Assembly: GCA_963834825.1 (NCBI GenBank)
Contig: CAWICZ010000014.1
Coordinates: forward strand, 1,116,001-1,180,000
DNA from: JACDAN01 sp963834825
GTDB lineage: Bacteria; Actinomycetota; Thermoleophilia; Gaiellales; Gaiellaceae
DNA length: 64,000 bases
Reading direction: 5' to 3'
Positions 9,901 to 17,185 of the stretch are shown here, piece after piece. A program made the translations under genes and the position numbers. Within the stretch, counting starts at the first letter, position 1; the number at the start of each line of letters is the position of its first letter. The notes beneath the pieces are model-generated. The model saw only the letters and a program-made list of their open reading frames with translations. It was not told where the DNA came from and searched no databases.

Positions 9901-10134
9901 GGGATCGTCCTCGTGCGCAAGCGGGGCGCCGAAGACAGTCACCACCGCGTCTCCGATGAACTTCTCGACGGTGCCGCCGAAGCGCTCGAGCTCGTCGCGA
10001 AGGCGGGCGTGGTACGGCCGGAGAATCGCCTCGACGTCCTCTGGATCAAGCGTCTCGGCGCGCGACGTGAAGCCGACGAGGTCGGCGAAGAGGACCGTGA
10101 CGACTTTGCGCTCCCTCCGTCCGGGCTCGGCCAT
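6901..10134 (-). CDS. Class III nucleotide cyclase / AAA ATPase / TPR regulatory protein
   Basis: A 1077-residue multidomain signalling protein. The N-terminal class III cyclase domain (residues ~10-185) keeps both metal-binding aspartates (D18 in LFADLVGF, D62 in KFIGDAVV) and the transition-state Asn130/Arg134 in VNTASRLQ, so it could be active on ATP or GTP. A predicted AAA/STAND-like ATPase follows, with Walker A GVPGIGKT at 229-236 and Walker B VLVFEDLHWAD. The C-terminal half is Ala/Glu-rich TPR-like helical repeats, probably a sensing or protein-binding arm. The start at ATG 10134 is chosen because a TAGACT box ends exactly 7 nt upstream and the cyclase fold begins there. No DNA-binding domain is visible. 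The signal is unknown. Confidence 0.9.
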   Translation of the reverse strand: MAEPGRRERKVVTVLFADLVGFTSRAETLDPEDVEAILRPYHARLRDELERFGGTVEKFIGDAVVTVFGAPLAHEDDPERAVRAALAIRDWIREEGELDIRLAVNSGEALVSLGARLTHGESLVAGDVVNTASRLQAAAPVNGILVGETTYRATQRVIHYRDAPAVEAKGKAEPVPVWEVVEARSRLGVDVAMEPRTPLIGRERELDLLRGSLARARHERSPQLVTLIGVPGIGKTRLVQELFNAVEADPDLIHWRQGRCPPYGDGVALSALSEIVKAHAGVLEGEPAQTATRKLATVVEEVAHDESEAAWIERHLRPLLGLATSADARTDRDESFAAWRRFFEGLADRRPLVLVFEDLHWADDVLLDFVDHLVDWAAGVPLFVVAAARPELLARRPEWGGGKPNSATVSLAPLSDDETARLVHGLLDRTVLPAELQSALVQHSGGNPLYAEEFARVAQEREATDGGADLPLPETVQGLIAARLDSLGANEKALLQDAAVVGRVFWLGSVVALGGQNDGRVLDDRLHGLERKEFVRRERRSVVEGDTQYAFSHVLVRDVAYAQMPRPDRAEKHERAAVWIESLGRSEEHAEMRAHHYESALEAGRAAGRDSPELVDATRLALREAGDRASALNAVQAAVHHYDRALELSREDDDDRPELLFTAARARFDAAEGDVEELTAARDALLAKGDTARAAEAAVLAGDAAWTEGRGEDALRLLERAEELAEPLPASAAKASVYATLSRLHWLGSREEKWRRLSSEALAMADELGLVAIRAQLLTRLGTSRAVEGDLSGLDALEESIAIYEQLGSPDAQRPYNNLADTLYRLGRIHQAGEVTARMSAARKRYPGIVEWARWNESQELHVQYAAGNWEQALELAERQIAHLEAGTRHYLEPDWRISRARIRFARGDTAGAEEDAETALARARAAGDAQLMTPSLALQARLLAAGRRPETESVAVELLELCRRLPADLASDWFPEAASAFVELDRAADIEAIAETAPTPTPWRDAGLALGRGDPAAAAEIFGEMGALPFEAEARLLAARAGVDAGLDEAIAFFRRVGATAYLAEAERRLATTRSA

Positions 10135-10141
10135 GAGCCCG

Positions 10142-10147
10142 AGTCTA
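10142..10147 (-). promoter_or_regulatory. TAGACT -10 box of the cyclase/AAA gene
   Basis: TAGACT on the minus strand ends 7 nt before ATG 10134, so transcription would begin at or next to the A of the start codon (leaderless). No Shine-Dalgarno sequence precedes this ATG. Confidence 0.55.
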
Positions 10148-10176
10148 TGGTCGCGGATGGAACGGCCCGACGGTAA

Positions 10177-10211
10177 GGCCGACCGGCGGTGCCGCACTCC
10201 GCCGACCGGCC
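10177..10211 (-). terminator. Imperfect hairpin downstream of ilvA
   Basis: Arms GGCCGACCGGCGG and CCGCCGACCGGCC pair over 13 bp with two internal mismatches around a 9-nt loop. It lies 44 bp beyond the ilvA stop and before the leaderless promoter of the next minus-strand gene. That is a sensible place to end the hisC-meaB-ilvA transcript. No T-run. Confidence 0.4.
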
Positions 10212-10254
10212 TGTGCCCACAGGACGGAGCCGTGAGCCTCGATCTTCCGCGGAG

Positions 10255-11424
10255 CTACCTGATTCGCTCGACCGTGTAGCCCCAGCTGCGCATCTCCTCG
10301 AGCAGCACGGCGCAGTGCTCCTGGTCGCGGGTCACGAGCGTGAGCTCGACCTCGGTCTCAGCAACGGGCACGTCCATCCCTTCCCGATGGTGCTCGACGG
10401 AGACGACGTTCCCGCGCGCGCCCGCGATCAGCGAGAGGAGCTTCACGAGCTCGCCCGGGCGGTCCGGGATCCGCGTGCGGATGACCAGGTACCGGCCGCC
10501 GAGCGTCAGCCCGTGGCGCATGACGGAGATCAGGAGCGTCGGGTCGATGTTTCCGCCCGAGAGGACGATCGCGACGGGTCCCGACCCGCCGACCTTGCCG
10601 GTCAGTAGCGCGGCGACGCCGACCGCGCCGGCCCCCTCGACCACGAGCTTCGTGCGCTCGAGCAGCAGCACGATCGCCTCGCTGATCGCCTCGTCGTCGA
10701 CGTCGACCAACTCGTCCAGGACCTTGTCCAGGATCGACATGGTCAGCTCGCCCGGGTACTTGACGAACACGCCGTCGGCGATCGTGTAACCGGCCTTGCC
10801 GGCCTGGACGCCGACGACGTGGACGTCCGGACGCTGCGACCGCAGCGCGAGGGTGATCCCGGCGGCCAGGCCGCCGCCGCCGACCGGGATCACGATCGTG
10901 CCGGCGTCGGGAACCTGCTCGGCCAGCTCCAGGCCGATCGTCCCCTGGCCGGCGATGACGACCGGATCCTCGAACGGGTGCACGAAAGTCGCGCCGGACT
11001 CGTCGACGTCGGCCTGAGCGGCGGCGAGCGCGGCCTCGAAGGAGCCGCCGCCCATGACCAGTGTGGAGCCGTACGTACGGCAGGCTTCGACCTTTGCCAT
11101 CGGCGCGTCCTCCGGGACGTAGATGCGGGCAGGGATTCCGGCCTCGCGCGCCGCCCAGGCGACGGCCTGTCCGTGGTTGCCGGCGCTTGCTGCGACCACA
11201 CCGGCCTGCCGTTGCTCCGGGGCCAGCGTCGCGATCCGGTTGACGGCGCCGCGCACCTTGAACGCGCCGGTGCGCTGGAGGTTCTCCGCCTTCAACCAGA
11301 CGTCGCGGCCGGCGATCCGCGAGAAGGTCTCCGAGCCGTAGACCGGCGTCACCATGGCGATCCCTGCGAGGCGCTCGCGCGCCTCTTGGATGTCAGCCGG
11401 CGTCGGGGCGGTTTTGGTCGCCAT
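10255..11424 (-). CDS. ilvA: Threonine ammonia-lyase (threonine dehydratase) with ACT domain
   Basis: A PLP enzyme converting L-threonine to 2-oxobutanoate and ammonia, the entry to isoleucine and also a route to propionyl-CoA. It has 389 residues: a fold-type II PLP core with the Schiff-base lysine in TGAFKVRGA, the SAGNHGQ substrate loop, and the phosphate-binding glycine loop IPVGGGGLAAG. From about residue 318 a single ACT domain follows (IRTRIPDRPGELVKLLSLIA), which suggests allosteric control. This is the short TdcB/IlvA form. The start overlaps meaB by 32 bp, so the two are probably co-transcribed. The pairing with meaB makes sense because 2-oxobutanoate yields propionyl-CoA, which MeaB-assisted mutase disposes of. 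Confidence 0.93.
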   Translation of the reverse strand: MATKTAPTPADIQEARERLAGIAMVTPVYGSETFSRIAGRDVWLKAENLQRTGAFKVRGAVNRIATLAPEQRQAGVVAASAGNHGQAVAWAAREAGIPARIYVPEDAPMAKVEACRTYGSTLVMGGGSFEAALAAAQADVDESGATFVHPFEDPVVIAGQGTIGLELAEQVPDAGTIVIPVGGGGLAAGITLALRSQRPDVHVVGVQAGKAGYTIADGVFVKYPGELTMSILDKVLDELVDVDDEAISEAIVLLLERTKLVVEGAGAVGVAALLTGKVGGSGPVAIVLSGGNIDPTLLISVMRHGLTLGGRYLVIRTRIPDRPGELVKLLSLIAGARGNVVSVEHHREGMDVPVAETEVELTLVTRDQEHCAVLLEEMRSWGYTVERIR

Positions 11425-12386
11425 CGAGTTTGAAGACTCGCTGAAGTATCTCCCGCACCGCCGTCAGCGGGTCGAGCTCGCGGCGCTGGACCTCGTCCAG
11501 CAGGCGCCGGAGCTCGGGATCGTCGGCAACCGCCTCTTCGAGGTGCGTCTTCGCCCGGGCCGAGGCGACGGCGAACACCTCCCCGGCCAGGTTCTTCCGG
11601 CGACGCTCCTCGAGCAGCCCGTTCGACACGAGGTGGGCACGGTGCTCGACGACCTTGTCCCAGAGCTCCTCGATGCCCTCGCCCTTGACCGACTCGGTCA
11701 GCACGATCGGTGGGCGCCAGTCGCGGTCGTGGTCGAGCGAGAGGATCGAGCGCACCTCGTTCAGCATCGTCTTCGCCGCCGGGTGATCCCGCTTGTTGAC
11801 GACGATCACATCGGGGATCTCCATGATCCCGGCCTTCAGCGCTTGCACGGAGTCGCCCGAGCCGGGCATGAGGACGAGCACGACGGTGTCGGCGACGCTG
11901 ATCACCTCGACCTCGCTCTGGCCGGTTCCGACCGTCTCGAGGAACAGCAGGTCGCGCCCCGAGGCGTCGAGCACGAGCAGCGCCTGCAGCGTCGCTTCGG
12001 CGAGGCCGCCGAGATGGCCCCGTCGTACCCATCGAGCGAATGAAGACGCCTGGATCGAGGAAGTGGTCGGCGAGGCGGATCCGGTCGCCGAGCAGGGCTC
12101 CCTGGGTAAACGGGCTGGACGGGTCGACGGTGACGACCCCGATCGTCTTGTCCTGGGGACGGATGTGGCGGACGAGCGCCGCGATCAGGCTCGACTTGCC
12201 GACGCCCGGCGGCCCGGTAATGCCGACGGAATACGCGCGTCCGGTCTCCGGATAGAGCTCACGGACCAGGTCGTAGGCGACCGGGTCGGAGTTCTCGATG
12301 AGCGTGATCGCGCGGGCCAGCGCCCGGCGGTCGCCCGAGCGCACGCCGTCGAGCAGCGTCTCGCGCGTCCAGTCGCTTCGGGCCAC
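11393..12386 (-). CDS. meaB: MeaB-type GTPase, methylmalonyl-CoA mutase chaperone (frameshifted)
   Basis: G3E-family P-loop GTPase that loads and protects adenosylcobalamin on methylmalonyl-CoA mutase. The N-terminal part has Walker A GPPGVGKSS, then GVVTVDPSSPFTQGALLGDR; the C-terminal part has FLETVGTGQSEVEV and the specificity motif VVNKRD. These halves are in different frames: around 12020-12026 the sequence reads ...GGTACGACGGGGCC..., and dropping one base restores the expected GT-RGHLGGLAEAT continuity. Restored length is about 330 residues, normal for MeaB. A single inserted base is therefore present, either a sequencing error or a recent mutation. The GTG start has a TAGAGT box 7 nt upstream. 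It sits 10 bp after hisC. Confidence 0.88.
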
Positions 12387-12393
12387 CGGCTGA

Positions 12394-12399
12394 ACTCTA
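12394..12399 (-). promoter_or_regulatory. TAGAGT -10 box of meaB
   Basis: TAGAGT ends 7 nt before the GTG of meaB. Its first three bases are the TAG stop codon of hisC, so the stop codon doubles as part of an internal leaderless promoter. Confidence 0.5.
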
Positions 12400-13533
12400 G
12401 GTTGCAGCCGGCAGAGCGGCGACGCGCCCGAGCGCGTCTCGGAACAACGCGTTCTCCTCGGGCGTGCCCACGGTGACGCGGATTCCGCCGGGCGCGCCGA
12501 AGCCGGCCGTCGGGCGAACGATCACGCCCTCCGCAAGGAGGCGCTCGAAGAGCGGCCGCGAGTCCTCGCCGACCTCGGCGAAGACGAAGTTGGCGACGGC
12601 CGGGCCTGCCGGCTCGAACCCGTGCTCGCGGAGCGCGGCTTCGATCGCCGGCCTCCCCTCGTGGTTGAGCGTTTGGCGTCGCGCCAGCTCCGCCGCTGCG
12701 CTCGGCGCGGCGAGGCTCGCCAGGGCGGCGACCTGCGCCGGGGTCGTGATGTCGAAGGCGCGGCGAACCTTGGCGATCGCTGTGACGACGTCCGCATGGG
12801 CGACGCCGTAGCCGACCCGAAGCCCCGCCAGCCCGAAGATCTTCGAGAATGTCCGGAGGACGATGACGCGGTGCCCGCTCTTCAGGTACTCCTCGATTCC
12901 GTCCGGATAGTGCGGATCGTCGACGTATTCGAAGTACGCCTCGTCCAGGACGGTGAGCACGTGATCGGGGACGCGGGCGAAGTAGTCGTCGAGCTCAGCA
13001 CGGGTGTTCATCGTTCCCGTCGGATTGTTCGGGTGGCAGATGTACACGAGCTTCGTTCGCTTCGTGATCGCATCGAGGAGCCCGTCGAGGTCGTAGTGGC
13101 CCTCACGCAGCGGTACCAGCTGTGGCACTGCGCCGAGCTTCTGTGCAGTGATCACGTAGCTCGGGAAGCTCGGCCAGCCGCAGACGATCTCGTCCCCTGG
13201 ATGGAGTGAGATCTGGGCGAGGCAGTCGACGACGCCGTCGGCCCCCGCGCCGACCGCGATCTCCTCGAACCGCACGTCGTGGCGCTCGGCTAGGGCGTTG
13301 CGAAGGCGGTAGGCCCCGCCGTCGGGGTAGCGGTTCAGCTCGGGCGCGGCTTCGGCCAATGCTTCGATCGCCTCGGGGAAGGGGCCGAACGGGCCCTCGT
13401 TCGACGCGAGCTTGACGACCCGTTCGAGCCCCAACTCGCGCTGCACTTCCTCAACCGGCTTGCCGGGCTCGTAGGGGACGATGTCCCGCATGGGCGGCTT
13501 GAAGAAGCTCTCGGCGATCTCCGCGAACGACAC
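12397..13533 (-). CDS. hisC: Histidinol-phosphate aminotransferase
   Basis: A 378-residue fold-type I PLP aminotransferase. It converts imidazole-acetol phosphate and glutamate to histidinol phosphate, and many homologues also serve aromatic amino-acid synthesis. Family marks are the N-terminal VKLASNEGPFGPFPEAIEA, the PLP-contacting HPNNPTG, VLDEAYFEY, the Schiff-base lysine in TFSKIFGLAGLRVGYG, and the C-terminal arginine region PGGIRVTVGTPEEN. No other his genes are in the window, so it is an isolated copy. The start codon is GTG with a TAGGCT box 7 nt upstream. A phenylalanine-type aminotransferase assignment is the main alternative. Confidence 0.9.
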   Translation of the reverse strand: MSFAEIAESFFKPPMRDIVPYEPGKPVEEVQRELGLERVVKLASNEGPFGPFPEAIEALAEAAPELNRYPDGGAYRLRNALAERHDVRFEEIAVGAGADGVVDCLAQISLHPGDEIVCGWPSFPSYVITAQKLGAVPQLVPLREGHYDLDGLLDAITKRTKLVYICHPNNPTGTMNTRAELDDYFARVPDHVLTVLDEAYFEYVDDPHYPDGIEEYLKSGHRVIVLRTFSKIFGLAGLRVGYGVAHADVVTAIAKVRRAFDITTPAQVAALASLAAPSAAAELARRQTLNHEGRPAIEAALREHGFEPAGPAVANFVFAEVGEDSRPLFERLLAEGVIVRPTAGFGAPGGIRVTVGTPEENALFRDALGRVAALPAAT

Positions 13534-13540
13534 GGCGAGG

Positions 13541-13546
13541 AGCCTA
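13541..13546 (-). promoter_or_regulatory. TAGGCT -10 box of hisC
   Basis: TAGGCT ends 7 nt before the GTG at 13533, the leaderless arrangement seen repeatedly here. No Shine-Dalgarno sequence or convincing -35 is present. Confidence 0.55.
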
Positions 13547-13616
13547 GTTCCCCTTCAAGTGATGCTGCCGCACTTCTCGGTCGCGAGCACCAAGCCAGAG
13601 GTCAGACTCGTCTGCG

Positions 13617-13636
13617 CCAAGGCTTGGCAGCCTTGG
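13617..13636 (-). terminator. Hairpin after the acetyltransferase gene
   Basis: A perfect 8-bp inverted repeat CCAAGGCT / AGCCTTGG with a TGGC loop sits 77 bp beyond the GNAT stop in the 179-bp gap before hisC. The gap holds no convincing reading frame. It is a candidate terminator for the parA-ftsZ-ggt-GNAT transcript; no T-run. Confidence 0.4.
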
Positions 13637-13712
13637 TAAGGGCGAGGGTGGGCTCTGGCGCCGCGTGATCGCGGGCGAGAAGCCGGCGTGCATTGCTTGG
13701 AGGGGCACTGGT

Positions 13713-14219
13713 TCAGACGACGTCGTAAGCCATCAGGATGGCGTCGACGTAGTCGCGGCCTCGCCGGTAGTGCCCCTGGCGATAGCCCTCGCGGCGGAAG
13801 CCGAACGACTCGTAGAGCGCGATCGCCCCCTCGTTGTGCGGGAAGACGTGCAGCTCGAGCTTGCGCACCCCGACGTCCTCGGCCCAGGTCACCGCTTGCT
13901 CGAGGAGCGCACGTCCGATTCCGCGCCGGCGGTGGTCGGCCGCGACCATCAGACCCAGGTCGGCGACGTGGCGGCTTGCCGGGTGCGGATCGCGGCCGAG
14001 CGAGAGGCGGCCGACGATGCCTTCGGGCCTTTCGGCGACGAAGACGGCGGCGTCGTTGTAGCGCCGCAGCGCCCGCAGGTACCGCCGCTCGTCCGTGGCC
14101 GTGCGCCACGCGCCGTCGGTGATCAGCCAGCCCTCCGGCTCGGATGCGACGTTCTCGGCGAGTGCCACGAGCGGGCCGGCGTCCTTCGGCCGGGCTCGTC
14201 GGATGACGAACTCAGGCAT
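13713..14219 (-). CDS. GNAT-family N-acetyltransferase
   Basis: A 168-residue acetyl-CoA-dependent acyltransferase of unknown substrate. The acetyl-CoA loop (motif A) reads RRRGIGRALLEQAVTWA, preceded by strand LGLMVAADH. Motif B follows as KLELHVFPHNEGAIALYESFGF, and REGYRQGHYRRG resembles the end of RimJ/RimL-like and putrescine-type members. The ATG at 14219 is chosen because MPEFVIRRARPKDAGPL is a standard GNAT beginning. It overlaps the ggt stop by 8 bp and is probably translated from the same mRNA. Nothing indicates the substrate. Confidence 0.88.
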   Translation of the reverse strand: MPEFVIRRARPKDAGPLVALAENVASEPEGWLITDGAWRTATDERRYLRALRRYNDAAVFVAERPEGIVGRLSLGRDPHPASRHVADLGLMVAADHRRRGIGRALLEQAVTWAEDVGVRKLELHVFPHNEGAIALYESFGFRREGYRQGHYRRGRDYVDAILMAYDVV

Positions 14220-15780
14220 CGATGACGATCCCGTGGCCGCCGCGCCGCGGGTCCCCCGCCGCGGCGAGTGTCCCATCCGGCTTGAACTCGACCGCGGCGG
14301 CCCCGCCGAAGTAGAGATTGCGTTCGCGCCAGCGCACGACGTCGTACCCGCGCCGCTCGAGCTCCCCGAGCTCCCCGGTGTCGATGCCGGGCTCGCAGTG
14401 CAGGTGTCCGTCCTCGAGGTGGACCCGCGGCGTGTCGATCGCCTCCCGAACGGTCTGGCCGTGGCCCGCGACGTTGGCGACGATCTGCATGATCGCGCCC
14501 CTCAGGCGAAGCGAGCCGGCACTCCCGACGACGAGCCGAGGCCGATCTCCCGCCAGCACGAGCGACGGGGCCATCATGCTCGTCATCCGTGTGCCGGGCC
14601 GACCGACGCGTCCCGGGGGGTTGAGGTCGTACTCGCCGAGCATGTTGTTCAGGTGAATGCCCGTGCCCGGCACGATGAGGCCCGCGCCCTGGCCGATCGA
14701 GGCCGTCAATGAGGCCGCAGTGCCCTGCGCGTCGACGACCGAGATGTGCGTCGTCCCCCGCCCGCCGGACCGTTCGCGCACAGGCGGACGGCCGGCCTCG
14801 ATCCGCGCGAGCGCCGCGTCGATCGCTTCCTCGGACCAGAGCCGAGCAGCGAGGCCACCCCGATAGAGGTCGGTCATGAACGTGCCTCCGCGCACCCACG
14901 ACTGCTCGCGCATGACTTCGGCCAGGGCTGAGATCGCGTCCGCGGTCCCGGCGCTGCCGCCGAGCGAAAGGCGTTCGAGGAGGCGGAGCCCGTAGGCGAT
15001 CAAGACGCCACCCGACGACGGAGGTGGGTTCGACAGGAAGCGGTGGCCCTGAAAATCGGTTGCGATTGGCCTGCGTCTGATGACGCGGTAGGCGGCCAGG
15101 TCCTCGCGGGTGATCGAGCCGCCTCGCTCGGCCTGATCGGCGGCGATCAAGCGGCCGATCTCGCCGGTGTAGAACTCCTCGGCTCCGCGGTCGCGTAGCA
15201 CCTCGAGCGTCGCCGCCAGGTCGCTCATCACGAGACGCTCGCCGACGGTGAGACAGTGGCCGGCCGGCCCGTAGATTGCCCGGCTTTCTGCGCTGTGCCG
15301 GAGGATGGCATCGAGCAGCGCGTGCAGGTACGCCTGCGCGTCGTTCAGCTCGACGCCGTTGCGGGCGAGCTCGATCGCCGGCTCGATCAGCGTCGCCCAC
15401 GGGAGCGAGCCGTAGCGGCGATGGACGCTCTCGAGCCCGAGCGGCGCGCCGGGGACGGCTGCGGCGGCTGCGCCGACATGGAAGAGCTGGTGAGTGCTGC
15501 CGTCGAAGTCGACGTCGATCTCCTCCAGGAGAGGGGGCGACCCCGGGCCGCGCCCCGCGCCGGGGAGCGCGACGAAGAAGTCGTAGAGCGTGGCGGCGCG
15601 TCCGTGTGCAGGGTGGACGAGCATGAAGCCGCCGCCGGCCGGCCCGGTCAACGGGCTCTCGGTCACCCAGGAGACGAATGCAGCCGCGAGGCAGGCGTCG
15701 ACGGCGTTGCCGCCGTCGCTCAGCATGCGCGCGCCCGCCTCGGCCGTGAGCGGGTGGCCGGCGGCGATCGCGCCTTTCAT
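14212..15780 (-). CDS. ggt: Gamma-glutamyltransferase family protein
   Basis: Ntn-hydrolase that normally cleaves gamma-glutamyl bonds (glutathione and similar) after autocatalytic processing. The 522 residues begin MKGAIAAGHPLTAEAGA with the family's GGNAVDACLAAAF. The processing site and nucleophile are in GTTHISVVDAQG: Thr343 would become the N-terminus of the small subunit. GSAGSLRLRGAIMQI is the glycine loop near the end. No signal peptide is visible, unlike the classical periplasmic enzyme, so it may act in the cytoplasm or on another substrate. The start is placed at ATG 15780, with GGGAG 7 nt upstream, although the frame is open farther. It follows ftsZ by 25 bp. Confidence 0.88.
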   Translation of the reverse strand: MKGAIAAGHPLTAEAGARMLSDGGNAVDACLAAAFVSWVTESPLTGPAGGGFMLVHPAHGRAATLYDFFVALPGAGRGPGSPPLLEEIDVDFDGSTHQLFHVGAAAAAVPGAPLGLESVHRRYGSLPWATLIEPAIELARNGVELNDAQAYLHALLDAILRHSAESRAIYGPAGHCLTVGERLVMSDLAATLEVLRDRGAEEFYTGEIGRLIAADQAERGGSITREDLAAYRVIRRRPIATDFQGHRFLSNPPPSSGGVLIAYGLRLLERLSLGGSAGTADAISALAEVMREQSWVRGGTFMTDLYRGGLAARLWSEEAIDAALARIEAGRPPVRERSGGRGTTHISVVDAQGTAASLTASIGQGAGLIVPGTGIHLNNMLGEYDLNPPGRVGRPGTRMTSMMAPSLVLAGDRPRLVVGSAGSLRLRGAIMQIVANVAGHGQTVREAIDTPRVHLEDGHLHCEPGIDTGELGELERRGYDVVRWRERNLYFGGAAAVEFKPDGTLAAAGDPRRGGHGIVIDA

Positions 15781-15805
15781 GCCGAGCTCCCTGCGGTCGC
15801 GGCGC

Positions 15806-17185
15806 TCAGTTCTGGAGGAACGAGGGCGGCTCGAGCACGTCCGAGTCGTCGCTCGCTGCCTGGTCGCGCGCCGGCGCGCTCCCCAGCATCCGGCCGGAAC
15901 GGCCACGCTGACCGACACCGGTCACGACCACGGTCACCCAAACCTGCCCCTCGAGCCGCTCGTCGACCGTGGCGCCGAAGATGATGTTCGTGTCGTCGTT
16001 CGCCGCCTGGCGGACGAGCTCTGCAGCTTCGTTCACTTCGTACAGCGACAGGTCGTAGCCGCCCGCGATCGAGAGCAGGATCCCGCGCGCGCCGACGAGC
16101 TCGGAGTCGACGAGCGGCGAGCGCAGCGCGCGCTCGGCAGCCTCGACCGCGCGGTTCTCGCCGGTCGCGAAGCCGATGCCCATGAGCGCCGTCCCGGCCC
16201 CCGCCATGATCGTTCTCACGTCGGCGAAGTCGACGTTGATCAGCCCCGGCTCGGTGATCAGATCGCAAATGCCCTGTACGCCTTGACGAAGGACGTCGTC
16301 CGCGATCTTGAACGCGTCCAGCATCGACGTGCTGCGATCGAGCACCTCGAGCAGACGCTCGTTCGGAATCACGATCACCGTGTCGGACTCCTCTCGGAGC
16401 GACTGGATCCCGGCGTCCGCGTGCGCGCGGCGTTTCGTGCCCTCGAAGCGGAACGGCGTCGTGACGATGCCGACGGTCAGTGCGCCGACCTCGCGGGCGA
16501 TCCGAGCGACGACCGGAGCGGCGCCGGAGCCGGTTCCCCCGCCCTCGCCCGCGGTGACGAAGACCATGTCCGAGCCGCGCAGGGCGCGCTTGAGCTGGTC
16601 GTAAGCCTCCTCGGCGGCGCGGCGGCCGATGTCCGGCTCTGCGCCCGAGCCGAGGCCGCCGGTCAGCTCGCGTCCAATGTGGATCTTGAGCTCGGCGTCG
16701 CTCAGGGCGAGCTGCTGGAGGTCGGTATTCACGCCAACGAAGTCAACGCCCGAGATGCCAGCGTCGATCATCCGGTTGACGGCGTTCAGCCCCGCGCCGC
16801 CGACGCCGACGACGCGGATGACGGCGAGATACGCAGCATCCGACCGCGGCGCCCGGTGCAGTCTCGGGGGCGGCTCGGGCATCGGCTCGAGGAGCCGCGC
16901 GATCCCGCGATCGGACGGGTGCTCGGTCCCATGTAGAGGCTCAGGAGCCGCCGGAGGCGCCTCCGGTGTCCGTGCAGGGGCGGACGCCGCCTCGGGCTCG
17001 GCGGGCGAGGCCGGGTCGGGCGCGACCTCGAGGTGCGGGGAAGGCGGAGGATGCTCGACCGTCTCTTCGAGCGGCTCCCCCGGAAGGGTCTTGCCCTCCT
17101 TTTCGGCCTGGCGCTGCGCTGCCTCGGTCGCCCGGAACAGCTCGGCGAGCGGCCCCTCACGCATACTTGCGCGCTTTCGCGCCAT
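15806..17185 (-). CDS. ftsZ: FtsZ-family cell division GTPase with long N-terminal extension
   Basis: Tubulin-like GTPase forming the division ring. The core begins only at about residue 123 (IRVVGVGGAGLNAVNRMI). It has the tubulin signature GGGTGSG at 215-221, the T7-loop region (INVDFADVRTIM), and a C-terminal tail ending PPSFLQN, which resembles the conserved peptide binding FtsA/SepF/ZipA-type partners. The first ~115 residues are Pro/Glu/Ala-rich and probably disordered; actinobacterial FtsZ usually lacks this. ATG 17185 is backed by an excellent AAGGAGGTG four bases upstream. It overlaps parA by 29 bp. No division or wall genes (dcw) are nearby, so this may be a second FtsZ or a displaced only copy. 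Confidence 0.92.
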   Translation of the reverse strand: MARKRASMREGPLAELFRATEAAQRQAEKEGKTLPGEPLEETVEHPPPSPHLEVAPDPASPAEPEAASAPARTPEAPPAAPEPLHGTEHPSDRGIARLLEPMPEPPPRLHRAPRSDAAYLAVIRVVGVGGAGLNAVNRMIDAGISGVDFVGVNTDLQQLALSDAELKIHIGRELTGGLGSGAEPDIGRRAAEEAYDQLKRALRGSDMVFVTAGEGGGTGSGAAPVVARIAREVGALTVGIVTTPFRFEGTKRRAHADAGIQSLREESDTVIVIPNERLLEVLDRSTSMLDAFKIADDVLRQGVQGICDLITEPGLINVDFADVRTIMAGAGTALMGIGFATGENRAVEAAERALRSPLVDSELVGARGILLSIAGGYDLSLYEVNEAAELVRQAANDDTNIIFGATVDERLEGQVWVTVVVTGVGQRGRSGRMLGSAPARDQAASDDSDVLEPPSFLQN

